Source: Phycisphaerae bacterium (lineage in GTDB: Bacteria; Planctomycetota; Phycisphaerae; Sedimentisphaerales; Anaerobacaceae). From it: DNA of 39,670 nt. The stretch spans positions 11,122 through 50,791 of the forward strand of contig JAABXR010000068.1 of assembly GCA_011776225.1 (NCBI GenBank), read 5' to 3'. This document shows positions 29,247 through 37,997 of the stretch, in pieces; the stretch's first letter is position 1, and each line of letters opens with the position of its first letter. Below the pieces are notes generated by a model, which did not search any database, was not told the DNA's origin, and saw nothing but the letters and a program-made list of their open reading frames with translations. The position numbers and the translations under genes are program-made.

Positions 29247-31394
29247 GTGTTGAAAGAGCCTACTCTAAATAAACCTGATACGCAAATTTGTAAATATAAA
29301 GCTTCATTATCTCGCAGGGATTTTTTGAAAACTGCGGGATTAGCTGCGGCCGGTGTCGTATTTCCCTTCTCTTGCAATACTGGTTGGACAAAAGAAAGTT
29401 CTGCATTCAAGTTCTATCGAGATCGTGCTATGGGCTGCTGGCTTGGAGCGGCTATTGCAGATGCTATGGGAGGGCCTGTTGAATGTCAGCATTACAAACG
29501 GATTCAAAAGTATTATGGTGACTTCAGGGGCTTTCTTCCCTATAGGAAACCCCCCGGCCTGATCGGCCTGAATCCGGGATATGCCCTGCATGAGACTCCC
29601 GGAAGCGTAACTGATGACACGTTCATCAGACTTGACCTTGCCCGTTTCTATCTAAACACAAATCCTCCTTATACACCTGGGAAACTGGCGGATTACTTAC
29701 TGAAACATGCGCATTTTGAAAATTGGTGGGGACAGGCTGTAAAGGTATTAAGGCGGATTGAGAAAGGTCAGGTCCGTGCTGAGCATGCGGGCCTGACTCA
29801 TATCCAGGGCGGCGGGGGTGGATGGTGGCAACCTGTGGCTATTCTCAATGCATCGAATCCCAAAGCTGCATCGAAGGAAGCTGGAAGTCTCTGCCGTATA
29901 TGGAAAGCTCCTCTGGAACAGGACATTTTATCTTCTGTTGTCGCCGGACAGGCGGAAGCCTTTAAGAAAAACTCAACAATCGACTCGATTGTTGAGACTG
30001 TCATCAACGATTCAGGTCCTCTTGCTACAAAACTCTTTGAGCGGGCGGTAAGTATAGCCAGGAAGGCAAAGACTCCTGAAGAACTGTATGAACAGTTATA
30101 TGCGAAAGCATTGGTGAAAAAATGTTCGAAAGAGGTGGATGGTCCAATGCCTGAACATGTTGAGCCCGTAGATTATGCTGAGGGTTTCTATACTTCTATC
30201 TCGTTTGCAGAGCAGCAGCCCTGGGCATTGGCTTATTTCGTATTCGGCAAAGGCGATCCGGAACGCACGGTTTTGACGGCTGTCAAGGGAGGTAGGGATG
30301 CCGACAGCATTGCTACCAATACGGCGAGTTGGCTGGGAGCAATGTCGGGTGAATCTGTTTGGCCAAAGAAGTGGAGAGATACTGTCTGCAATGCCAATCT
30401 CGTGGAAATGGATTTACGGCAGATATGTGAAGATCTTCTGGATGTCGGTATCAGGAATGCAAGTGTGAGGTTAAGCAGCACGGACGATAAGGTATCGGGA
30501 AAATCCAGGAAGCCTGTGAAAGTGTTTCTCCTTGCCGGCCAGTCAAACATGGAAGGGCAGGGCGTTGTTTCAATGGATCATCCCCGCTACTACAATAGCG
30601 GCAGGGGAAACCTTGTAAATACTATGAAAGACCCGAACAAATCTCACCTTTATAAACACCTTAAGAACGAAAAAGGCGAGTGGGTTGTTCGTGATGATGT
30701 GAAGATAGCATTCAGGGAACGATTTGGTGGACTGACCATCGGATACACCGGTTATGGCGGCTCAAGTCATATCGGTCCTGAACTGCAGTTCGGTCATGTG
30801 GTGGGTGATTATTACGACGAGCCGGTACTGCTCATAAAAACTGCCTGGGGCGGTAAAAGTCTATTTAAGGATTTTCGTCCTCCCAGTTCAGGGGGGATCG
30901 TGGGGCAATTTTACAAGCTGATGTTGGAAGATATTCATAAGGCTCTCGATAACATGGAGGAGAATTTTTCTGATCTGGCCGGCCGGGAGTATGAGATTGC
31001 CGGTTTTGTCTGGATGCAGGGCTGGAACGATATGTGCGATCCAAAGGCAATACCGGAGTACGATAAGAATCTCATCAATCTTGTAAAGGACCTGCGTAAA
31101 GAATTCAAATCGCCGAATCTACCTGTTGTTATTGGGGAACTTGGCAACGGGGGCCCTGAAGCCAAAGGCAATATGGCGGCTTTCAGAAAAGCTCAGAAGA
31201 AGGGTGCTGAACAGATCGATAACGCTGCCTTTGTTATTACCCATGACTTCTGGCGTGAACCTGAGCAATCACCGAATGTAAGCCACGGTCATCACTGGTG
31301 TGGCAATGCGGAGAGTTATTTTCTCATCGGTGATGCATTGGGTAAGGGCTTCATAAAGCTCATCGAGGGCAAGAACTTGAAGAGCAGGGATTAG
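29247..31394 (+). CDS. Tat-exported fusion: ADP-ribosylglycohydrolase + sialate O-acetylesterase-like (SASA/SGNH) domain
   Basis: 715 aa; GTG start preceded by AGGAG. SRRDFLKTAGLAAAGVVFPF; RDRAMGCWLGAAIADAMGGPVE...VTDDTFIRLDLARFYL...GGRDADSIATNTASWLGA (ADPRG); then VKVFLLAGQSNMEGQG...LLIKTAWGGKSL...GFVWMQGWNDM (SASA). Confidence 0.88.
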   Translation: MLKEPTLNKPDTQICKYKASLSRRDFLKTAGLAAAGVVFPFSCNTGWTKESSAFKFYRDRAMGCWLGAAIADAMGGPVECQHYKRIQKYYGDFRGFLPYRKPPGLIGLNPGYALHETPGSVTDDTFIRLDLARFYLNTNPPYTPGKLADYLLKHAHFENWWGQAVKVLRRIEKGQVRAEHAGLTHIQGGGGGWWQPVAILNASNPKAASKEAGSLCRIWKAPLEQDILSSVVAGQAEAFKKNSTIDSIVETVINDSGPLATKLFERAVSIARKAKTPEELYEQLYAKALVKKCSKEVDGPMPEHVEPVDYAEGFYTSISFAEQQPWALAYFVFGKGDPERTVLTAVKGGRDADSIATNTASWLGAMSGESVWPKKWRDTVCNANLVEMDLRQICEDLLDVGIRNASVRLSSTDDKVSGKSRKPVKVFLLAGQSNMEGQGVVSMDHPRYYNSGRGNLVNTMKDPNKSHLYKHLKNEKGEWVVRDDVKIAFRERFGGLTIGYTGYGGSSHIGPELQFGHVVGDYYDEPVLLIKTAWGGKSLFKDFRPPSSGGIVGQFYKLMLEDIHKALDNMEENFSDLAGREYEIAGFVWMQGWNDMCDPKAIPEYDKNLINLVKDLRKEFKSPNLPVVIGELGNGGPEAKGNMAAFRKAQKKGAEQIDNAAFVITHDFWREPEQSPNVSHGHHWCGNAESYFLIGDALGKGFIKLIEGKNLKSRD
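29972..29996. repeat. Perfect 12-bp inverted repeat CTCAACAATCGA-C-TCGATTGTTGAG within the ADPRG coding sequence
   Basis: Read directly from sequence: both arms perfectly complementary, 1-nt centre. Confidence 0.9.
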
Positions 31395-31649
31395 GAGGAA
31401 ACTGTCAGCTTTCAGTTAGAGCTTTTGGGTAATTTTTTTTGTATTTCTTCGTCTCTAACCATCTGTTCCTTGATTTTCTATTAAGTGTTCTATCCTTGCA
31501 GAAAGAGTAATATGAACTCTTGATTTTTCAGATATTTAGTGTTAAGTTTTTATCTATATAGTTTAATATCCGTATGCGTTTTTTATGCCCTGAGTGTTAA
31601 TATTGAGCGCTGAATTCTGTGAAAAGCAATTTAATGGAGGAAAATTCTA

Positions 31650-34088
31650 ATGGTAAGTCAAAAACAAATGTTTGCAGTCGTTCTTACGGCGGTGATGACA
31701 ATCGGCCTGTGCACTGTGTCGGGCCTGGCAGAAGAAAAGAAGGTTGAACTAAAGCGTGATTATAATGTGAAGCCTGTACCCTTTAACGAGGTTCACGTCG
31801 ACGATGATTTCTGGACGCCTCGACTTGAAACCAGCCGTAAGGTTACTATTCCATATTGCTTCAAGAAATGTGAGGAGACCGGGAGAATTAGAAACTATGA
31901 AAAGGCGGCCGGCTTGATGGAAGGCAAGCACGAAGGGATCTATTTCAATGATTCGGACGTGTACAAAGTCATGGAAGGCGCGGCATATTCGCTGCAGGTG
32001 CAACCCGATACGATGATGCGGCTGTACCTGGATAAGGTAGTCAGGATAATGGCCGGCGCACAGTGGGAAGACGGATATTTGTTTACCTTTTACTCCATAC
32101 CCAAAAGGCAGCCTGAAAAACTCTGGACCAACGTTCAGTCGATTCACGAGCAGTACTGCGTAGGCCACATGTACGAAGGTGCCGTCGCCCATTACCAGGT
32201 CACCGGGGACAAGGCATTCCTGGACGTCGCGACCAAAAACGCGGACCTTATCTGTGATGTCTTTGCCGAAGGCAAACGCACCGATCCGCCGGGACATCAG
32301 GAAATCGAAATCGGGCTATGCAAGTTGTATCGTGCCACCGGCAACGGGAAGTATCTGGACCAGGCAAAGTTTTTCCTGGATCAGCGTGGCCGCAAGGGCA
32401 ACCGCGGTCCAAAGGGTGATGGTGGGCTTTACGGTACCTACTCGCAGGACCACAAACCCGTCACCGAGCAGACCAAAGCCCTGGGTCATTCCGTGCGGGC
32501 TGCTTATTTATATACGGGTATGGCTGATGTTGCAGCACTGACCGGTAATATGGAATATATCAGGGCGATTGACACTATCTGGAAAGACATTGTCGACACC
32601 AAGCTTTACATAACAGGTGGTATCGGGGCGGCCGGTGGACATGAGGGTTTCGGCGGAGCCTATGAGCTACCCAACATGACGGCTTACTGCGAGACCTGTG
32701 CATCGATAGCCAATATTTTCTGGAACCATCGCATGTTTCTTATGCATGGCGATGCCAAATACATCGATGTTTTGGAGCGCGTGTTGTACAACGCCGCGCT
32801 GTCGGGTATTTCGATGGAGGGCGACCGTTTCTTCTATCCGAATCCGCTTGAATCCACCGGTCAGCATGCTCGAAGTCCATGGTTTGGCTGTGCATGCTGC
32901 CCATCCAATGTTGCCCGGTTCATTCCCTCGGTACCGGGTTATACTTATGCCAATAAGAATAATAATATTTATGTGAATCTGTTTATCGGCGGCAACGCCA
33001 CGATTGAAACTGCCAACAATAAGGTTAAGCTCACTCAGCAAACCCAGTATCCCTGGAAGGGTGCGGTGAACATCAATGTTGAGCCGGAAAAAAGCGATAC
33101 GTTTGCTATTTACGTTCGTATCCCCGGCTGGGCCCAAAATCAACCTGTTCCAAGTGACCTCTACAAATTTCACAAGGCTGTGAATGAACCGGTCGAGCTG
33201 AAAGTCAACGGCAAACCAGCATCGCTAAACATTCAGAAAGGCTTTGCCTGTATCGAGCGCAAATGGCAGAAAGGTGACACGATAGAGTTGAATCTTCCGA
33301 TGTCGGTTCGCCGGGTCATCGCCCATCCGAACGTCAAGGCAGATATAGATAGGGTGGCCCTTCAACGCGGACCCCTCGTTTTCTGCCTTGAATGGCCGGA
33401 CAACGATGGCAAAGTATCGAACCTGTTTATCCCGGACGATGCGAAACTCAAAACCGAATATAGACCGGACCTCTTAAACGGCGTTGTTGTGATTACCGGT
33501 ACGGCCCGGCTGGCTAAACGTATGATGAATGGCGACATAGTGCCGGCCGGAAAGAAGCAATTCACCGCTATTCCATATTACGCATGGGCCCATCGTGGCA
33601 GGGGACAAATGACCGTCTGGCCGGCTCGAAAACCGCAGGCCGCCAGGCCCGAACCCGCGGATACGCTGACGTACAGAAGCAAGACTACTGCGTCGTTCAT
33701 ACACGTTTCTCTGGATGCAATAAAGGACCAGATTCTGCCGAAAAGCTCATCTGACTCATCGGCGTTGCAGCTCGATTTTTGGCCTCATAAAGACACAACC
33801 GAATGGCTTCAGTTCGAATGGGACAAAAAGCATAAAATCTCCAGCATCAAAGTTTACTGGTTCGATGACACCGGCAGAGGTGCATGCCGTGTACCCGAAT
33901 CCTGGAAAGTGCTGTATCGTGATGCCGAAGGCGGTTGGAAACCGGCGGAAAACAGCACGCCTTACCTCACACAAAAGGATACTTTCAACAAGGTTAGTTT
34001 TGAGCCGGTGAAAACCAACGGAATCAAAATCGAAATTGAGCTTCAGGAACGGTGGTCGTCTGGTGTGCAGGAAGTAGTGATTGAATAG
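31650..34088 (+). CDS. Glycoside hydrolase family 127 (beta-L-arabinofuranosidase-like, former DUF1680), secreted, with C-terminal F5/8-like domain
   Basis: 812 aa. Signal peptide; VHVDDDFWTPRLETSRKVTIPYCFKKCEETGRI; YITGGIGAAGGHEGFGGAYELPNMTAYCETCASIANIFWN; PWFGCACCPSNVARF (Glu/Cys signature). C-terminal discoidin-like TEWLQFEWDKKHKISSIKVYWFDD. Confidence 0.93.
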   Translation: MVSQKQMFAVVLTAVMTIGLCTVSGLAEEKKVELKRDYNVKPVPFNEVHVDDDFWTPRLETSRKVTIPYCFKKCEETGRIRNYEKAAGLMEGKHEGIYFNDSDVYKVMEGAAYSLQVQPDTMMRLYLDKVVRIMAGAQWEDGYLFTFYSIPKRQPEKLWTNVQSIHEQYCVGHMYEGAVAHYQVTGDKAFLDVATKNADLICDVFAEGKRTDPPGHQEIEIGLCKLYRATGNGKYLDQAKFFLDQRGRKGNRGPKGDGGLYGTYSQDHKPVTEQTKALGHSVRAAYLYTGMADVAALTGNMEYIRAIDTIWKDIVDTKLYITGGIGAAGGHEGFGGAYELPNMTAYCETCASIANIFWNHRMFLMHGDAKYIDVLERVLYNAALSGISMEGDRFFYPNPLESTGQHARSPWFGCACCPSNVARFIPSVPGYTYANKNNNIYVNLFIGGNATIETANNKVKLTQQTQYPWKGAVNINVEPEKSDTFAIYVRIPGWAQNQPVPSDLYKFHKAVNEPVELKVNGKPASLNIQKGFACIERKWQKGDTIELNLPMSVRRVIAHPNVKADIDRVALQRGPLVFCLEWPDNDGKVSNLFIPDDAKLKTEYRPDLLNGVVVITGTARLAKRMMNGDIVPAGKKQFTAIPYYAWAHRGRGQMTVWPARKPQAARPEPADTLTYRSKTTASFIHVSLDAIKDQILPKSSSDSSALQLDFWPHKDTTEWLQFEWDKKHKISSIKVYWFDDTGRGACRVPESWKVLYRDAEGGWKPAENSTPYLTQKDTFNKVSFEPVKTNGIKIEIELQERWSSGVQEVVIE

Positions 34089-34113
34089 TTCAGTTGATAG
34101 GATACTGAAAAAT

Positions 34114-34136
34114 AGTAGCTTCTAAAGCTGCTTGTT
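34114..34136. terminator. Putative bidirectional intrinsic terminator between convergent GH127 and PQQ-like genes
   Basis: AGTAGCTT-CTA-AAGCTGCT hairpin (8 pairs, one G-U) followed by TGTTTT on the plus strand; preceded by CTGAAAAAT, giving a T-run on the minus strand. Confidence 0.5.
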
Positions 34137-34137
34137 T

Positions 34138-35472
34138 TCAACGCACACTGTATACATAAAGAAAATCACCGTGGCGAATATATAGCTTACCGTCGCAGAC
34201 AACCGGATGGGCCCAGCTGTTACCTTTACCGCCTTTTGGAATCTCAAAAGAGCTGATTAGGTCATAACTATCAGGTGTCGGCCGAACAAGCCCTACGGCA
34301 CGATTTTCGCTTAACATGTACAGCAATCCGTCGGCATACGTCAGCGAACCCTTGCCGATACCCTTCTCTGCATACTTCATCTCGCCGGTCTTCCAGTCCA
34401 GGCATATCCACTTGCCTCTGTTGTAGATACAGCTTGATGAGTAGATGTAACCGTCGATTAATACTCCGCCTCCGTGGTGATTATCAAGTTGGTTTGAGCG
34501 CCATATCTCTTCAACCGACGCCTTGCTGTCTTTGACATTAATCTTCCACTTCACCGAACCCGCCTTTATACTGCTGATAAAGACGTGCCCATCGTGAAAG
34601 ATGGGAGTGAAAACGTTTTCGTCCGCATACGAAACGTGTTTGACATGCCACAGCAGTTCGCCGGTATCGGCATTCACTCCAATCATGCCTTTAAGCGTTA
34701 GCGTGATGATAATTCGCAGACCTTTATGTTCAGCTACAATCGGAGAGGCATAGCCCGCCGGCTCATTCACGCTGGCTGCTTTCCAGACAATTTCCCCTGT
34801 ATTCTTGTTCAGTGCGACCATGCAGGTTTGAGGTCCTCCTGGACAACATATAACGTTATCTCCATCGATTAGCAGTGATTCAGACAATGCCCAAAAGATA
34901 TTCTTACTCTTGAACTTATCGAGTATATTCAGCTCCCAAATCTTCTTTCCAGTCTTTGCTTGAAGGCAGACAACATCCCCAAGAGGGCTTTCATGGTAGA
35001 GCCGGTCCCCGTCGATGGTTGGAGTTCCGCGTGTGCCGGGGCGGTCTCCGGTCCAGCCCTTACCGTTTTTCACCTGCCACAACTCCTTGCCGTCCATATT
35101 CAGGGCGGTGATAATGGTCTCTTTTTCGATATTGCCGGTTGTATAAATCATTCCACTCGCAATCGATACGGTGGAATATCCATGTCCCAGTCCCTTCGCT
35201 GTCCAGATTATGGCAGGGCCTTCCTTTGGCCACTTTTTCAATAGACCTTTTTCTGTAGAGATGTTATCTCGGTTAGGCCCGTGAAACTGGGGCCAAAAGG
35301 CCTGTTCGGTTTCAGGCCGTTTGCTACCTGCTTCGGCCGTCCCCAGGAAACATAGCGAGCCAGTACTAACATTAAGCAGCGCCAGTACTAAAAGACATGA
35401 TATTACCACGATGGCAAGTGCTCTCGGAATTTTTACCTTTGTTCCATAGTCTGAAAAATATTTTTGTTTCAT
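34138..35472 (-). CDS. PQQ-like beta-propeller repeat protein, secreted/membrane-anchored
   Basis: 444 aa. N-terminal TM; FWPQFHGPNRDNISTEKGLLKKWPKEGPAIIWTAKGLGHGYSTVSIASGMIYTTGN; GDVVCLQAKTGKKIWELNI. Confidence 0.9.
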   Translation of the reverse strand: MKQKYFSDYGTKVKIPRALAIVVISCLLVLALLNVSTGSLCFLGTAEAGSKRPETEQAFWPQFHGPNRDNISTEKGLLKKWPKEGPAIIWTAKGLGHGYSTVSIASGMIYTTGNIEKETIITALNMDGKELWQVKNGKGWTGDRPGTRGTPTIDGDRLYHESPLGDVVCLQAKTGKKIWELNILDKFKSKNIFWALSESLLIDGDNVICCPGGPQTCMVALNKNTGEIVWKAASVNEPAGYASPIVAEHKGLRIIITLTLKGMIGVNADTGELLWHVKHVSYADENVFTPIFHDGHVFISSIKAGSVKWKINVKDSKASVEEIWRSNQLDNHHGGGVLIDGYIYSSSCIYNRGKWICLDWKTGEMKYAEKGIGKGSLTYADGLLYMLSENRAVGLVRPTPDSYDLISSFEIPKGGKGNSWAHPVVCDGKLYIRHGDFLYVYSVR

Positions 35473-35590
35473 ATGGACCTCATTAGTTTTTAGCTCAACG
35501 CCCCTTATATTAAAGCTTTCAGTTACGCGGATTGCTTCTACAATCTTGCAGACTTAACAGGATCCGGATTTATTGCAAGTCTCTTACTAA

Positions 35591-36892
35591 TCAAATCATT
35601 TTTGTAAAACCCGGTTTGGGCACTGGATAGCTGCCATGAGCACCGGGTTTGACGGGTGGTTCCATATCGTCGCGGCAATCTTCAGACTTGGGCGGATAGT
35701 AGAAGTCTGACTTATTGATCTGGTCCCAGGTGACCTCTTTCCCGGTGTAACAGGAAATTTGTCCCATTACCGTAATCATAGTGCTGCGGACCATATAGTC
35801 ACCGTTATTGACCGGCTCGCCTGAGCGAATAGCCTTAAAGAGTACATCGTGTTCTCTCTGGTAAGGATTGCATCTTCCCTGCCAGCGCCAGTCTGTTTCG
35901 CCCCAGATCCGGCACCCTGTAATGCTCGCCTTGCCTTTGCTGCCAAGCACGACGCTGGAAGAATTGTTATAGCATCCGTTCGTAGTGCGGCAAAAGGCGT
36001 AGACGCGCGCGCCGTTGGCGTATTCGTAAACGACTGAATGATGATCGAACACATCACCGTAGATCGGCTCGGTCATCGAAGACCGTCCGCCCAATCCGTG
36101 ACATTTCGCAGGGGCCTTGTTCTCCATCGCCCAGCTTGTACGGTCAAGGTTATGTACCAGAGACTGGACAACATCATCTCCGGAGAGCCAGCGGAAATGG
36201 TATTGTGTACTGCATTGCCACTGTAGTTCCGTCAGTCCCTCCTTGCGCTTGATGACTCCGTATGGACCGCGGAGGAAATTTTCTTCAATAGCGACCACGT
36301 CGCCGATAGCGCCATCATGGATTCGCTGGACAGTTTCGGCGTAACCTGAGTGGTAACGGCTCTGAAGACCGGAAACCAGAGACAGCCCTTTTTGCTTTGC
36401 CAGGTCGGCTGTCTGCTGCATGAGTTTGAGCCCGGCCGGGTCGATACCGTGGGGCTTCTCTACGAATACGTGCTTTCCCGCCTTGATTGCAGTCATAGAG
36501 TGAAGCGGATGGAACTTGGCCGCGTTGGCAATCACTACTACGTCCGATGCCTCTATCACGTGCTTGTAGCCGTCGAAGCCGGCGAAGCAGTGGTCGTCGT
36601 CCACGGTGACCTGGTCTTTTTTCTGATCTTTTAGGGTTTGGCGCTTGCCTTTTACACGGTCCATGAAGATGTCACACATCGCAACCAGTCTGGCGCCGGG
36701 ATCCGCCGATAGTGCCTGGACGGCGGCGCCTGTGTTACGTCCGCCGCAGCCAATCATTCCTACGCGGATAATATCACTGCCGCCTGCATAAGTAACTTCG
36801 CCTGTAGTCAATTTACTTGCCAGTGCGCCGCCTGCTAAAGCTGCCGTACTTTTCAGAAATTTGCGCCGTGTCGTATTTTGTGAAGCATCCAT
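35591..36892 (-). CDS. Gfo/Idh/MocA family oxidoreductase, Tat signal
   Basis: 433 aa. TRRKFLKSTAALAGGALASKL; IRVGMIGCGGRNTGAAVQAL; FVEKPHGID. Confidence 0.92.
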   Translation of the reverse strand: MDASQNTTRRKFLKSTAALAGGALASKLTTGEVTYAGGSDIIRVGMIGCGGRNTGAAVQALSADPGARLVAMCDIFMDRVKGKRQTLKDQKKDQVTVDDDHCFAGFDGYKHVIEASDVVVIANAAKFHPLHSMTAIKAGKHVFVEKPHGIDPAGLKLMQQTADLAKQKGLSLVSGLQSRYHSGYAETVQRIHDGAIGDVVAIEENFLRGPYGVIKRKEGLTELQWQCSTQYHFRWLSGDDVVQSLVHNLDRTSWAMENKAPAKCHGLGGRSSMTEPIYGDVFDHHSVVYEYANGARVYAFCRTTNGCYNNSSSVVLGSKGKASITGCRIWGETDWRWQGRCNPYQREHDVLFKAIRSGEPVNNGDYMVRSTMITVMGQISCYTGKEVTWDQINKSDFYYPPKSEDCRDDMEPPVKPGAHGSYPVPKPGFTKMI

Positions 36893-36937
36893 AAGACTCG
36901 TCCTTTCATTTAATGCTTTCTATTTATTTGAACGTGG

Positions 36938-37939
36938 TTATTTTGGCTCTATAGAACTGGCTATCCGAAAGCCTATGATATCCATTTCGGGCAGCCACCA
37001 CTTGCTCTTGGGTATCTGGGGATCGCCGGAGCGCCACCACTCTTCTTCGAATGCCCTGGATGCGCAGCGAAGTTCCTCTACCGAACTACTATAATCACCG
37101 CCCCGGGCTACGTGAACCTTACCGCTCTTCGGGCCTTTTGGATTGACGGCCGGGCTTTTTTTAGCAGCATCCTTATACGCCTCGGGATTGTAGAAGTCGT
37201 AAACCCATTCGCGTACATTGCCCTGCATATCGTACAGGCCCCAGCCATTGGGTTTTTTCTTGCCTACCTCGAGGGTCTCATCATCAGAATTATCTCCATA
37301 ACAGGCGAAATCTTTAAGCTGTTTTTTATCGTTTCCAAAACCGAATACATTAGAAGTACCCGTACGGCATGCATATTCCCATTCAGCCTCTGTCGGTAGA
37401 CGATATTTCCTGCCCGTTTTTCTTGAGAGCCATTTACAGAAGAACGTGGCATTATGCCAGGTCATCCCCATGGCTGGATGCTTCTTACCATATCCCATCG
37501 AAAGGTCCCCATAAACAGGCGTAGGGCCGGTAAGCGCATCAACATCGTCCTTGCTTTGTGTGGTTTCCTTTTCCTCTTCGAAGAAGTCTTTCTTTGATGT
37601 CATCGTCTCCCGGTAGTAGGCCATGAAAAGCTCAAGGGTAGTCTCTGTCGTACAGAGATAAAAAGGAGAGACGCGCACTTTATGTTGCGGTCCTTCATCG
37701 TCTTTGCGGCCTTGCTCATCTTTCGGGCTGCCCATCTCGAATGTTCCGCCGGGAATAAGTACCATATTAAATGAGATCTTATCACCGTTCTTGGAAGTAA
37801 TAGTCTCGGTATATTTTTTCTTGTGTTCACGTTCTTTGCCTTCTACATTTTTCGGAGACTGACACGCAATGATACTAATCGCCAAAAGTACTAAGTATGT
37901 GACCACGCGGTAAGAAACAGTGCTATATTTTTGCATCAT
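36938..37939 (-). CDS. Formylglycine-generating-enzyme/sulfatase-modifying-factor-like (SUMF1 domain) lipoprotein, probably non-catalytic
   Basis: 333 aa. N-terminal signal with C at ACQSPKN; VLIPGGTFEMGSPKDEQGRKDDEGPQHKVRVSPF; YRLPTEAEWEYACRTGTS; GLYDMQGNVREWVYDFY; VARGGDYSSSVEELRCASR. Confidence 0.9.
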   Translation of the reverse strand: MMQKYSTVSYRVVTYLVLLAISIIACQSPKNVEGKEREHKKKYTETITSKNGDKISFNMVLIPGGTFEMGSPKDEQGRKDDEGPQHKVRVSPFYLCTTETTLELFMAYYRETMTSKKDFFEEEKETTQSKDDVDALTGPTPVYGDLSMGYGKKHPAMGMTWHNATFFCKWLSRKTGRKYRLPTEAEWEYACRTGTSNVFGFGNDKKQLKDFACYGDNSDDETLEVGKKKPNGWGLYDMQGNVREWVYDFYNPEAYKDAAKKSPAVNPKGPKSGKVHVARGGDYSSSVEELRCASRAFEEEWWRSGDPQIPKSKWWLPEMDIIGFRIASSIEPK

Positions 37940-37997
37940 GACACCTTACATATTAACATTTGTACAAATTGTCACCCTGCACAAACTAAACTAAATT

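Noticed and set aside
31749-32297. 182-aa minus-strand ORF
   Set aside because: Antisense to GH127; no independent evidence for coding.
35523-35580. CTTGCA/TGCAAG inverted repeat between the Gfo and PQQ-like genes
   Set aside because: Six-bp arms separated by a long spacer with no T-tract; could easily be chance.
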